DNA of 46,628 bases. Source: Sphingomonadaceae bacterium. Lineage in GTDB: Bacteria > Pseudomonadota > Alphaproteobacteria > Sphingomonadales > Sphingomonadaceae. Where the stretch lies: the NCBI GenBank assembly GCA_947451145.1, contig CANFXW010000025.1, positions 1 through 46,628 of the forward strand, in the 5' to 3' direction. Made by a program: the position numbers and the translations under genes. Below the pieces are notes generated by a model that saw only the letters and a program-made list of their open reading frames with translations, ran no database searches and was not told the DNA's origin. This document shows, piece after piece, positions 35,173 through 43,138 of this stretch (position 1 is the stretch's first letter; each line of letters begins with the position of its first letter).

Positions 35173-35994
35173 TCAGGCGATCAGGTCTTTCAGCCACCAC
35201 ATCGGCAGATAGGGGCGATCGAGCGCCTTGCCCACGGCGTAGGGCCACCAGCCCTCGCCGAACGGCACATAGACCCGCACCCGCACCTTCAGCTGCCGCG
35301 CCACGGCCACGGTGCGGCGGCGGGGGAGCCCGCGGATCTGCTCAAGCTCGCAAGGGGTGCCCGCGGCGAGGAGTATCTTCAGCGCCGCATCAGCCAGTGC
35401 CGGATCATGGGTCGCCACGCCAACCGGAGCCGCACGCCCGGCGAGCTTGCGCGCTATGGCGAGAAAGCGTTCCCCGGCATCGCCCTCCGGCACGCCCGGC
35501 TCGGCCCATTCGCCCTTGACCAGCCGCAACCGCGCAGCTGTGTCGCGCAGCGCCATGGCATCGTCCAGACTGCGCCACCACCGCGCCGGCAGGGCGACCC
35601 CGGTGCCGGGATGATCGTCGAGCAGGTGCCTAACACAGGCCAGCGTCTGGTCGGCGGCTTCGAACTGGTGGGCATCGAACACCATCGGCAAAGCCGCGCG
35701 ATCAGCGGCCTTGCGGATCGCATCGAGCCTTGCGGGATCAAAACCCAGCGGCGGCGCCTTGATGGCGAGGAAAGCATCGCACTCGCTGCTCGCCATAGCC
35801 TCGGCGACCGCGCAGTTGGCCGCGACGATGGCATCGGGCGAGCCCTTGTCAGCCGGGAAGTGGCCAAGGGTGACGGCATAGCCCTGCACCCGCAATTGCT
35901 CGGCCACCTCCACCGCATAGGCCGCGTCTGCCCTGGGCAGGAGCTTTGGCGCATTGCGCACCAGCATTTGCTTGAACCGCCAACGCCAGCTCAT
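35173..35994 (-). CDS. Proline dehydrogenase-like protein
   Basis: 273 residues. The pattern of a short TIM barrel is visible: FLAIKAPPLGFDPARL, VFDAHQFEAADQTL, LRLVKGEWAEP, VGVATHDPALADAAL and a final VRVYVPFGEGWWPYAV segment that resembles the last strands of proline dehydrogenase (RVY-P-G ... Y). It is shorter than PutA domains and has no aldehyde dehydrogenase part. FAD binding and use of proline are inferred from the family only. Its ATG overlaps the end of the upstream acetyltransferase gene by 4 bases, so the pair is probably an operon with a joint function. Confidence 0.7.
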   Translation of the reverse strand: MSWRWRFKQMLVRNAPKLLPRADAAYAVEVAEQLRVQGYAVTLGHFPADKGSPDAIVAANCAVAEAMASSECDAFLAIKAPPLGFDPARLDAIRKAADRAALPMVFDAHQFEAADQTLACVRHLLDDHPGTGVALPARWWRSLDDAMALRDTAARLRLVKGEWAEPGVPEGDAGERFLAIARKLAGRAAPVGVATHDPALADAALKILLAAGTPCELEQIRGLPRRRTVAVARQLKVRVRVYVPFGEGWWPYAVGKALDRPYLPMWWLKDLIA

Positions 35995-37142
35995 GCGTTG
36001 ATGATCCGGCGCGCGAGATGGCGCAGCTTGCCCGCCACGCCGCCAACACCATCAACCGCCAGCGCCACCAGCCCGGCAAGGTTGGCAGGATAGGTCCGCA
36101 GGCAGACGCAGGGGTGACATTCGGTGGTCCAGAATTCGGCGATCCACGGCTCGACATTGCCGAGCATCTCGTACGAGGTCAGCCCCTCGCTCGCCGCCCA
36201 GCCGATGGTGTGCAGCATCAGCAGCGTGCCGGGCGAGCAGCGGGCATAGTCTTCGTCAAAGCCGATCTTGAACAGCCAGAAGCGCCCGTGCCACTCGAGC
36301 GCGATCTGCATCGCGACAGCCCGCCCGTCGATCCGCATGAATGCCAGCCGCAAAATGCCATCGCAGGCGGCGCTGCGCAGGAAATCGCGGAAGAACATTT
36401 CCTTGGCGCGGTCGGCGGCGATTGCCGTTCCGGCTTCCTTCTTCCAGCTGCGCAGCTCGACCGCGATAGCCTCGTCGAACAGGGCGTCGAACTGGTCGCG
36501 GCGGGGGGAGAGCACGGTAAAGGTAACCTCGCCCAGATCGCTTGCCCGGCGCATCGCGCGGCGGAAATCCGATCTGCGACCGGCGTTGTACTGCGCTTCG
36601 GGTTCCTGCCAGCGCTCGTCGAGCGCGATGAACGGGCAGCCTTGCGCCGCGCGCAGCCGCACTAGCCCCCGGCCCTGCATCGCTGCCTGCATCCTGGGGA
36701 TGAAGGCCGAATCCTGCGGCACCCGGTCAAAGGTTACCGGCCTTGCCTGATCGGCAATCTGGCGGGCTATCGCCTCCCTGCCGCGATCGTCGAGACACAG
36801 CGCGTCAATCGGCTCGAACACCTCGCGCGCGCCGACCATCCGCCAGCGGGCGAAAGGCTTGCGATCCCGGCACAGCGGCAGAATCCCGCGAATGCCGAGA
36901 TCGTCCGAGGCCTTGACCAGTTCGATCTCGCTGCCCGCCAGCAGCGTTGCGGAAAGCGCGGTATAGAACGCCATGGTCTGGGTCGGCAGGCTGGCCCCGC
37001 CTTCAAGCCAATGCCAGGCCTCGATCAGGTTCCGGCCCTGCCAGATACCACCCGAACCGGCTGCGCCCGTTGCGAACACTGGCTCGCGATGCGCACCCGC
37101 GCCTGTGTGGCTCTCCACCAAGGATAGACGATTATGGATCAC
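35991..37142 (-). CDS. FemAB/CelD-type acyltransferase (GNAT superfamily)
   Basis: 383 residues from a GTG at 37142, with no strong ribosome-binding site. The second half (RRSDFRRAMRRASDLG ... WKKEAGTAIAADRAKEMFFRDFL ... GRAVAMQIALEWHGRFWLFKIGFDE) is the Acetyltransf_6/CelD-BcsL pattern, related to FemAB peptidyl transferases and to enzymes of exopolysaccharide clusters. The C-terminus holds CHPCVC. The substrate is unknown. Its stop overlaps the proline dehydrogenase-like gene as ATGA. Confidence 0.82.
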   Translation of the reverse strand: MIHNRLSLVESHTGAGAHREPVFATGAAGSGGIWQGRNLIEAWHWLEGGASLPTQTMAFYTALSATLLAGSEIELVKASDDLGIRGILPLCRDRKPFARWRMVGAREVFEPIDALCLDDRGREAIARQIADQARPVTFDRVPQDSAFIPRMQAAMQGRGLVRLRAAQGCPFIALDERWQEPEAQYNAGRRSDFRRAMRRASDLGEVTFTVLSPRRDQFDALFDEAIAVELRSWKKEAGTAIAADRAKEMFFRDFLRSAACDGILRLAFMRIDGRAVAMQIALEWHGRFWLFKIGFDEDYARCSPGTLLMLHTIGWAASEGLTSYEMLGNVEPWIAEFWTTECHPCVCLRTYPANLAGLVALAVDGVGGVAGKLRHLARRIINA

Positions 37143-37392
37143 GGCTTTTCGTTCGATTCAGGTCCTGCAACTTAACGCTTGTTACACTCCGACCTGCCGC
37201 CAAAGCGCTTCGAGACCTGATGAATTTAGTGCTAATTTCAAACCTTGCCGGCCCGTTAACCACGCCTGAAAACCACGCAAGGTCCGCGTAAGCTTCGCCC
37301 TGCGCCGACCAGCAAAGTCGTTCGTCGATGTTTACTTGCCCGCACAATCCAATAACTTAGCCCGGAATTTCCCCATTCGGAGAACCCGTTCC
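37143..37392. promoter_or_regulatory. Divergent promoter region of the acyltransferase and M16 peptidase genes
   Basis: 250 bases between divergent starts, AT-richer than the flanking genes. No palindrome or RNA gene stands out. GGAG about 10 bases before 37393 serves the peptidase start. Confidence 0.4.
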
Positions 37393-40206
37393 ATGAAGCT
37401 TCACCACTTGCATCTCGCCATTGCCCCCGTCGTTCTGGTCTTCGCCGCGCCGCTGCGCGCCGATGTAAGTGTTAACTGGCCGCAGGCATCCAGCGACATG
37501 CCCGCCGATTCGGCGGTGAAGTTCGGCGTGCTGCCCAATGGCCTGCGCTATGCCATCCTGCACAACGAAACGCCGAGCACCGGCGTATCGCTGCGGATGC
37601 TCATCAATGCCGGGTCAATGACCGAGCGCGATGACGAACAAGGGCTGATGCATTTCCTGGAACACATGTCGTTCCGCTCGAGCGACAAGATTGCTGACGG
37701 CGACGTGGTGCGGATGCTGCAGCGGCACGGCCTGCGCTTTGGCGCCGATACCAACGCCTTCACCTTCTTTGACCAGATCGTCTACAAATACGATTTTCCG
37801 AACAACGATGCGGAATCGATCGCCGACGGCATGCTGATCTTCCGTGAAGTGGCGAGCAAGCTGAAGCTTGATCCGGCGCTGGTCGAGGCGGAAAAGGGCG
37901 TGGTCCTGTCCGAAGAGCGCGCGCGCGATACTGCCGGCTTTCGCGGACTGAAGGTGCAATATGCCCTTGCCGGTGAGGGAACGCGCGCCATCGAGCGCTA
38001 TCCGATCGGCAAGGTTGAAACCCTGAAGGCAGCAACCTCTGCCCGCCTGCGCCGGCTTTACGAGGCCAATTTCCGGCCTGAAAACGCGGTGTTATTCGTC
38101 GTCGGCAATGTCGATGTCGCAGCCATCGAAAAGGATATCCGGGCGCGCTTTGCCGATTGGAAACCGGCCGGAACGCCGGACAAGATTGACCTTGGCAAGC
38201 CTTCACCCAGCCGCACCGCTGCCGAATTCACAGGCGAAGGCGCGCCTGACTATCTGGTGGTGAACTGGCCCGCACAGGCCGATCTGCGCCCTGACACGAT
38301 GGCGCTGGAAAAGGAAAAGCTGCTGCGGCAGGTGGGCATCACCGTGCTCAACAACCGGCTGGGTGATCGCGCGGCCAAGCCGGGATCGCCCTATGTCACG
38401 GCCGGGCTCAATGCCGATGACAAGTTTGCCAGTGTCGCTTCGCTGACCAGCCTGCAGATTATCTCCGCGCCGGAAAACTGGCGCGCCGCGCTCGATGCGG
38501 CGCTTACCGAACAGCGCCAGCTGATGCAGGATGGCATGACCCCGGCCGAGCTGGCCCGCGCCGTTTCCATCCTCAAGACCCAGCTGAAGGCCGAAGCCGA
38601 TGGCGCGAGCACCCGCACCAGCGCACAGGTCGCCGACGAGATCACCGGCGTTACCCAGCGCGGCGAAGTGTTCACCAGCCCGGTGGCAATCCTGCCGCTG
38701 GCCAATGCCGTGCTTGATAGCGCCACCCCGGCGCAGGTCATGGCCGCCTTGCAGACCGCGTTCGATGGCCGCAAGCCGGTGCTGTTCCGCTCGGCCAAGG
38801 CTGGCCCGGTGGGTGAGGCGGCGCTCGCCGAAGCGCTGAACACCACGCTGACCAAGCCGCTGGAAAAGCGCGTTGCCGAAGCCGCGTTCACCTGGCCCTA
38901 TGGCGATTGGGGCAAGCCCGGCAGCGTCGTTTCGCGCGCAGAGGACAAGGCGCTGGGCACCACAACCGTCCGCTTTGCCAACGGCACCTCGCTGATCGTC
39001 AAGCCGACTGCCTTTGCCAAGGATTCGGTGCGGGTTTCGGTCAGCCTTGGTGGCGGGCGCGCAGCCGTGCCGCCTGCGCTGGCGCACACGCTGTGGGCCG
39101 GGGACCAGATGGTCTATGGCGGCACCGGCAAGGCCTCGCTGGTCCAGATCCAGCAATGGGCAGAAACCAGCGGCAAGGTGATCACCGTCGCACCGCAGCT
39201 TTCCAGCGTGGCCGCTTCGCTGATGGGCGTGACCCGGCCCGCCGATCTCGATGCCCAGATGCAGTTGCTCACCGCCTATGCCCGCGATCCCGGCTTCCGC
39301 GCCGAGGAGGAGGACAAGGTAAAGGCCACCGCACCGATGTTTGCCAACCAGCTGAGCGGCAACGCGCAGGGCAGCTTCGTGCGCGGGCGCAGCCAGGTGC
39401 TGACCGGCGGCGATGCCCGCTATACCGACCTGCCGAGCGAGGCAGAGCTTTCCGCCACCAGGCCCGGCGATCTGAAAGCGCTGTGGTCAAGCCAGCTCGC
39501 TGCCAAGGCTGACATCACCATCGTTGGCGATGTCACGCCCGACAAGGCGATTGCCGCTGTCGCCGCCAGCTTTGGCGCTGGTCCGGCTGTAAAACCTGCC
39601 GTCCGCGTCCGCGCCGCGATCACCATGCCAAAGGGCCGCGAGGCACCCTATGTGTTCGAGCATGGCGGGCGCAAGGATCAGGCGTTCTATGGCCTGTACT
39701 GGCAAATGCCCGATTACTTCGCGAGCCCGAAGGAAGCCGTCGCGGCAGACCTGCTGTCCAAGGTTCTGGGGCAGCGGCTGGTGGATTCGGTGCGTGAAAA
39801 GCTCGGCATCACCTATTCGCCAACCTCCGAAGCCATCGCCTCGCGCCAGATCAGCGGCTACGGCTATCTGGGTGCGCTGATCGAAACGCCCGAGGCCAAT
39901 TTTGCCACCTTCCGCAAGATCGTGCTCGACCAGATGGCCGATCTCGCCGCCAAGCCGGTCAGCGATGACGAGCTGCTCCGCGCCCGCAAGCAGGTTCTCG
40001 CCATGCGCAAGCAGGAGCGCGAACGCAACGAGTTCTGGCTTTCCAGCCTCGCGCTCAGCCACCGCGTACCGGCGATGCGCACCGCGATCCTTGATGCCAT
40101 CCCGATGACCGAAGCGGTGACGGCTGCGGACATTCAGGCGCTCGCCAAAAAGCGGCTGGCGGCAAAGGTTCCGGTAACCGTGCTGGCAAAAGCCAAGGGT
40201 TCGTAA
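37393..40206 (+). CDS. M16-family zinc metallopeptidase, exported
   Basis: 937 residues from the ATG at 37393. A signal peptide (HLAIAPVVLVFAAPLRA) precedes two tandem M16 halves. The inverted zinc motif is HFLEH (H87, E90, H91), with the third ligand expected in VEAEKGVVLSEERA. The second half (from about 500) lacks the zinc motif, as is usual for this two-domain form. Such proteases degrade peptides in the periplasm. It is followed 13 bases later by the spermidine synthase-like gene on the same strand. Confidence 0.92.
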   Translation: MKLHHLHLAIAPVVLVFAAPLRADVSVNWPQASSDMPADSAVKFGVLPNGLRYAILHNETPSTGVSLRMLINAGSMTERDDEQGLMHFLEHMSFRSSDKIADGDVVRMLQRHGLRFGADTNAFTFFDQIVYKYDFPNNDAESIADGMLIFREVASKLKLDPALVEAEKGVVLSEERARDTAGFRGLKVQYALAGEGTRAIERYPIGKVETLKAATSARLRRLYEANFRPENAVLFVVGNVDVAAIEKDIRARFADWKPAGTPDKIDLGKPSPSRTAAEFTGEGAPDYLVVNWPAQADLRPDTMALEKEKLLRQVGITVLNNRLGDRAAKPGSPYVTAGLNADDKFASVASLTSLQIISAPENWRAALDAALTEQRQLMQDGMTPAELARAVSILKTQLKAEADGASTRTSAQVADEITGVTQRGEVFTSPVAILPLANAVLDSATPAQVMAALQTAFDGRKPVLFRSAKAGPVGEAALAEALNTTLTKPLEKRVAEAAFTWPYGDWGKPGSVVSRAEDKALGTTTVRFANGTSLIVKPTAFAKDSVRVSVSLGGGRAAVPPALAHTLWAGDQMVYGGTGKASLVQIQQWAETSGKVITVAPQLSSVAASLMGVTRPADLDAQMQLLTAYARDPGFRAEEEDKVKATAPMFANQLSGNAQGSFVRGRSQVLTGGDARYTDLPSEAELSATRPGDLKALWSSQLAAKADITIVGDVTPDKAIAAVAASFGAGPAVKPAVRVRAAITMPKGREAPYVFEHGGRKDQAFYGLYWQMPDYFASPKEAVAADLLSKVLGQRLVDSVREKLGITYSPTSEAIASRQISGYGYLGALIETPEANFATFRKIVLDQMADLAAKPVSDDELLRARKQVLAMRKQERERNEFWLSSLALSHRVPAMRTAILDAIPMTEAVTAADIQALAKKRLAAKVPVTVLAKAKGS

Positions 40207-40219
40207 TACAGCCCCCAGC

Positions 40220-40888
40220 ATGATCAAACGCGAACTGCTGGGCATTGCCCAAGTGCCCGGCGGCGAGGAGCTCAAGCTCTATAGCCATGACCGCGATTTC
40301 ATGATCGTGCTGGGGCATAACGAGCTGATGTCCAGCCGGCAAAGCGGATCGGAAGTGGCGCTTGCCACCATGACTGCTGACCGGCTGGCCGGACGGCCTG
40401 CGCCGCACCTGCTGATCGGCGGCTATGGCATGGGCTTCACCCTGCGCGCGGCGCTGGCGAAACTGGGCAAGGATGCGAGGATCACGCTGGCCGAGCTGGT
40501 CCCCGAAGTGATCGACTGGGCGCGCGGGCCGATGAAGGAACTCGCCGCCGGGTGCCTCGACGATCCGCGCGTCACGCTCGACATGGATGATGTGGCCGAT
40601 GTCATCTTCGCCAGCCCGCACAGCTTTGACGCGATCCTGCTCGATGTCGATAACGGGCCGGACGGACTGGTGCGGGCAGAGAACAACCGGATCTATTCGC
40701 TGGGGGGCCTCAAAAAGGCCAAGCATGCACTGAAAGCGGGCGGGGTGCTCGCCATCTGGTCAGCCGCGCCCGACAAGAGCTTTGCCGCGCGGCTGGGCAA
40801 AGCCGGGTTCACGGTTGAGGAAGTGCGCGTCGCCGCCCGGGCCAATGGCAAGGGCGCGAAGCATGTGATCTGGTTCGCGCGGGTTTAG
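40220..40888 (+). CDS. Spermidine synthase-like methyltransferase-fold protein
   Basis: 222 residues. The Rossmann motif LLIGGYGMGFTLRAAL (about 64-79), ITLAELVPEVIDWA and FDAILLDVDNGPDGL resemble the SpeE superfamily. It lacks the extended N-terminal domain of true spermidine synthases. Whether it transfers an aminopropyl group, a methyl group or neither is unknown. It probably shares a transcript with the M16 gene. Confidence 0.8.
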   Translation: MIKRELLGIAQVPGGEELKLYSHDRDFMIVLGHNELMSSRQSGSEVALATMTADRLAGRPAPHLLIGGYGMGFTLRAALAKLGKDARITLAELVPEVIDWARGPMKELAAGCLDDPRVTLDMDDVADVIFASPHSFDAILLDVDNGPDGLVRAENNRIYSLGGLKKAKHALKAGGVLAIWSAAPDKSFAARLGKAGFTVEEVRVAARANGKGAKHVIWFARV

Positions 40889-40903
40889 AACCGGCCCGGA
40901 CAG

Positions 40904-41482
40904 TCAGACGGGTTTGCTCACATCCCTGAGCCAGCCTTCGAACCACACCCGCGTCTCTTCGTGGCCGTGGCCGGCGCCAATCCCGGCTTCCATCACAAGG
41001 CTGCGGCCGAGCGCCGAGATGATCGTTGCCAGCACGGTCGGGCTGTAATCCCTCGCCTTGTCGCCCAGCTCCCGCTCGATCGCTGCGATGATCAGGCGCT
41101 GGCTCTCGCCCGCATGCTCGCTGATCGCGGCCTTCAGCGCATCGCGGTGCACGGCCATGGCCATGAATTCCAGTGTCAGCGCCGTGCGGGTGGTGTCGAG
41201 CGTATAGCGCCACAGCGCCATCAGCGGCTCTGGGTCAGCCAGCGCCTTGGCCAGCTCCTCGCTCGCCCAGTCAGCCGCGCGGCGATAGACGGCGATGTGC
41301 ATGTCGTCGGTGGTGGGGAAGTAGTAGTGCACCAGACTGGGCTTGAGGCCGGCGCGCGCCGCGACACGGCGGGTCGAGGCATTGGCATAGCCCTCCTCGA
41401 TCATCACCGCCTCGCAGGCATCAAGGATCGCCAGCCGTGTTGCGGAATTCTCCGCCCCGATCCTGCGCTGCACAGTCGCCAT
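40904..41482 (-). CDS. TetR-family transcriptional regulator
   Basis: 192 residues from the ATG at 41482. The HTH is at about 17-60 (ILDACEAVMIEEGYANASTRRVAARAGLKPSLVHYYF), with SLVHYYFPTTDD typical of TetR. The C-terminal domain is helical and contains GHGHEETR. Its target is unknown. It lies between a convergent gene at 40888 and the DUF6481 gene upstream on the same strand, so it may be autoregulated or act elsewhere. Confidence 0.85.
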   Translation of the reverse strand: MATVQRRIGAENSATRLAILDACEAVMIEEGYANASTRRVAARAGLKPSLVHYYFPTTDDMHIAVYRRAADWASEELAKALADPEPLMALWRYTLDTTRTALTLEFMAMAVHRDALKAAISEHAGESQRLIIAAIERELGDKARDYSPTVLATIISALGRSLVMEAGIGAGHGHEETRVWFEGWLRDVSKPV

Positions 41483-41553
41483 TATTGCCAATCCGCCCTG
41501 CCTGTTGCCTGAGGGTTAGTTTGCGGGTCCTGCAAAGGCAAGACCAACCGTGC

Positions 41554-41889
41554 TCAGCGCTTGGCTTTCCGCGCCGCATAGCGGGCATCGCGGGCGGCCT
41601 TTTTCTCTGCCTCGGTCAGACCGGGCTTGGGCGCATTGGCAGCGGCGAGAGCGGCGGCGGCAGCGGCCTTGGCGGCAGCCTTGTCAGCCTTGGCCTGAGC
41701 CATCTCGGCACGGCGGGCGGCGCGGCGTTCTTCCTCGGCAGCTTCCTTGGCGGCGCGGGCGGCGGCGCGCTCGGCCAGTTCCTCAGCCGTCGGCTTGGGC
41801 TTGGCGGCCAGCAGGGCGAGCGCCTTTTCACGAGCCTGACGGGCGAGAGCAGTGCGCTCCTGAAAACTGGGGTCTTTGTAGGAAGCCAT
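41554..41889 (-). CDS. DUF6481-type small alanine/lysine-rich helical protein
   Basis: 111 residues, almost entirely Ala, Lys, Glu and Arg. The start MASYKDPSFQERTALARQAR and the end EKKAARDARYAARKAKR match a small family I associate with sphingomonads (DUF6481). It should form long charged helices or coiled coils. No enzymatic motif is present. Related genes are often found near cold-shock protein genes, but none is seen here. The function is unknown. Confidence 0.75.
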   Translation of the reverse strand: MASYKDPSFQERTALARQAREKALALLAAKPKPTAEELAERAAARAAKEAAEEERRAARRAEMAQAKADKAAAKAAAAAALAAANAPKPGLTEAEKKAARDARYAARKAKR

Positions 41890-42030
41890 GGTGGTCTGGG
41901 TAACTCTTTCGCTTGGGGTAAAGCGGCAGCACAGCGCCGCCTGCCGCGCCGGTAGGCCAATTCGCGCCGGAAGGCCAGACTATTGCGCCGCCGCCAAGAA
42001 ACCGCTGTCCTACATCCCCCGCCTTCAGGC

Positions 42031-42810
42031 ATGACCGCGCGCTTCTTTCACAGCCCAAAGCCGAAAGACCAGAGCCGCACCGCCATGATCGACAAAAGCC
42101 GCCTCCCCGCCCGCAAAGGCACCCTCCCCCAATTCACCCCCGTCCCCCGGACGCGACAACGCCACGATGGCTGGACGCCCGAGCGCCAGCAGCGCTTTAT
42201 CGAGGCGCTGGCCGACAAAGGCAGCGTCAAGGCCGCCGCCCACGCGGTGAACATGACGCCCGAAGGCGCCTACCTCCTGCGCCGCCACCCAGAGGCCGCC
42301 TCCTTCCGCAAGGCGTGGGAGCACGCGCTCAGCCTTGGCGTGCAGCAGTTGGAGGACGCCGGGCTGGAGCGCGCGCTCCACGGCCAGCAGGTGCCGGTCT
42401 ATTCCTACGGCAAGATCATCGGCACCCGCACGGTCTATAATGACCGGCTGCTGATGTTCTACCTGCGCAACCGCGCCGCCAGCCGCTTTACCGCCGATGG
42501 CCGCAGCCAGAGCTCACGCCAGAACACCATCGGCGATCCGCACTATGCCGCGCATATCTCAAAGCTGAAAAAGCAGTGGCGCAAGGAGTGGGAGGCCGAG
42601 CAGGCCGCCGCCTCGCGCCAGAGCAGCGAGGAGGTCGTCCTCGGGATCAACGCCAAGCTGGAAAGCATGCGCAACAATTGGCTGAACGCCATGAGCCCCC
42701 ACACCCGCGCCGCCTATGACCGCTACAAGGAACTCGAAGAACAAGACCGCGCCACCGGCTATCGCCACCCCCTGCCCGAGCCGGATGAGGATGAGGAGGA
42801 ATTCCCATGA
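42031..42810 (+). CDS. HTH-containing hypothetical protein, paralogue of 8019-8768
   Basis: 259 residues if started at the ATG at 42031; an ATG at 42085 is equally possible and neither has a clear ribosome-binding site. WTPERQQRFIEALADKG and VNMTPEGAYLLRRHPEA form a predicted helix-turn-helix; LERALHGQQVPVYSYGKIIG, FYLRNRAASRF and VLGINAKLESMRNNWL align with the protein at 8019. The C-terminus is acidic (EPDEDEEEFP). A domesticated terminase small-subunit-like DNA-binding protein is one possibility. It overlaps the next small gene by 4 bases. Confidence 0.72.
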   Translation: MTARFFHSPKPKDQSRTAMIDKSRLPARKGTLPQFTPVPRTRQRHDGWTPERQQRFIEALADKGSVKAAAHAVNMTPEGAYLLRRHPEAASFRKAWEHALSLGVQQLEDAGLERALHGQQVPVYSYGKIIGTRTVYNDRLLMFYLRNRAASRFTADGRSQSSRQNTIGDPHYAAHISKLKKQWRKEWEAEQAAASRQSSEEVVLGINAKLESMRNNWLNAMSPHTRAAYDRYKELEEQDRATGYRHPLPEPDEDEEEFP

Positions 42811-43043
42811 ACCCGCAGACACCCCCCACACCCGCTCACCCTGAGCCTGTCGAAGGGTCAGAGGGCGATGGCATCCGCCACCTGCCCGACTTCCTCAAGC
42901 ACGGAGACAGAGAGCTCGGCCTCGGCCGCAGAGCCAAGGCCCCAGCCCGCGCCCCCGCCCCCATCGGCGGCAACGGCGACCCGGGGCTGACCTACGCCTG
43001 GCGCGACTGGATGCGGCATGTGGATGGGGGGAGGATTGGGTAG
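42807..43043 (+). CDS. Small hypothetical protein containing a translated REP-type repeat
   Basis: 78 residues, starting in an ATGA overlap with the HTH gene. Residues 10-18 read AHPEPVEGS, encoded by CACCCTGAGCCTGTCGAAGG (42838-42857), a repeat sequence common between genes of many proteobacteria. The rest (HLPDFLKHGDRELGLG and YAWRDWMRHVDGG) looks protein-like. It could be a real partner of the HTH protein into which a repeat has inserted. No family is recognised. Confidence 0.55.
   Translation: MNPQTPPTPAHPEPVEGSEGDGIRHLPDFLKHGDRELGLGRRAKAPARAPAPIGGNGDPGLTYAWRDWMRHVDGGRIG
42836..42861. repeat. REP-type palindrome inside a small gene
   Basis: An imperfect palindrome with arms ACCCTGAG and CGAAGGGT around CCTGT. 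It is a single unit, not paired, and unlike the other repeats here it lies inside a reading frame. Confidence 0.6.
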
Positions 43044-43138
43044 CCACTGCTAGGGACGTGCTATTGCATGTGCCCGTCCGACGGTACCGTTGGAATGAGT
43101 TCGGGGAGTCAAGTTAAGTGTCGGCGGAATCCTAAACT

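Noticed and set aside
42031..43043. The HTH protein and the small overlapping gene as parts of a prophage (terminase)
   Set aside because: No other phage genes lie nearby, base composition is that of the chromosome, and a paralogue sits in a different chromosomal setting at 8019.
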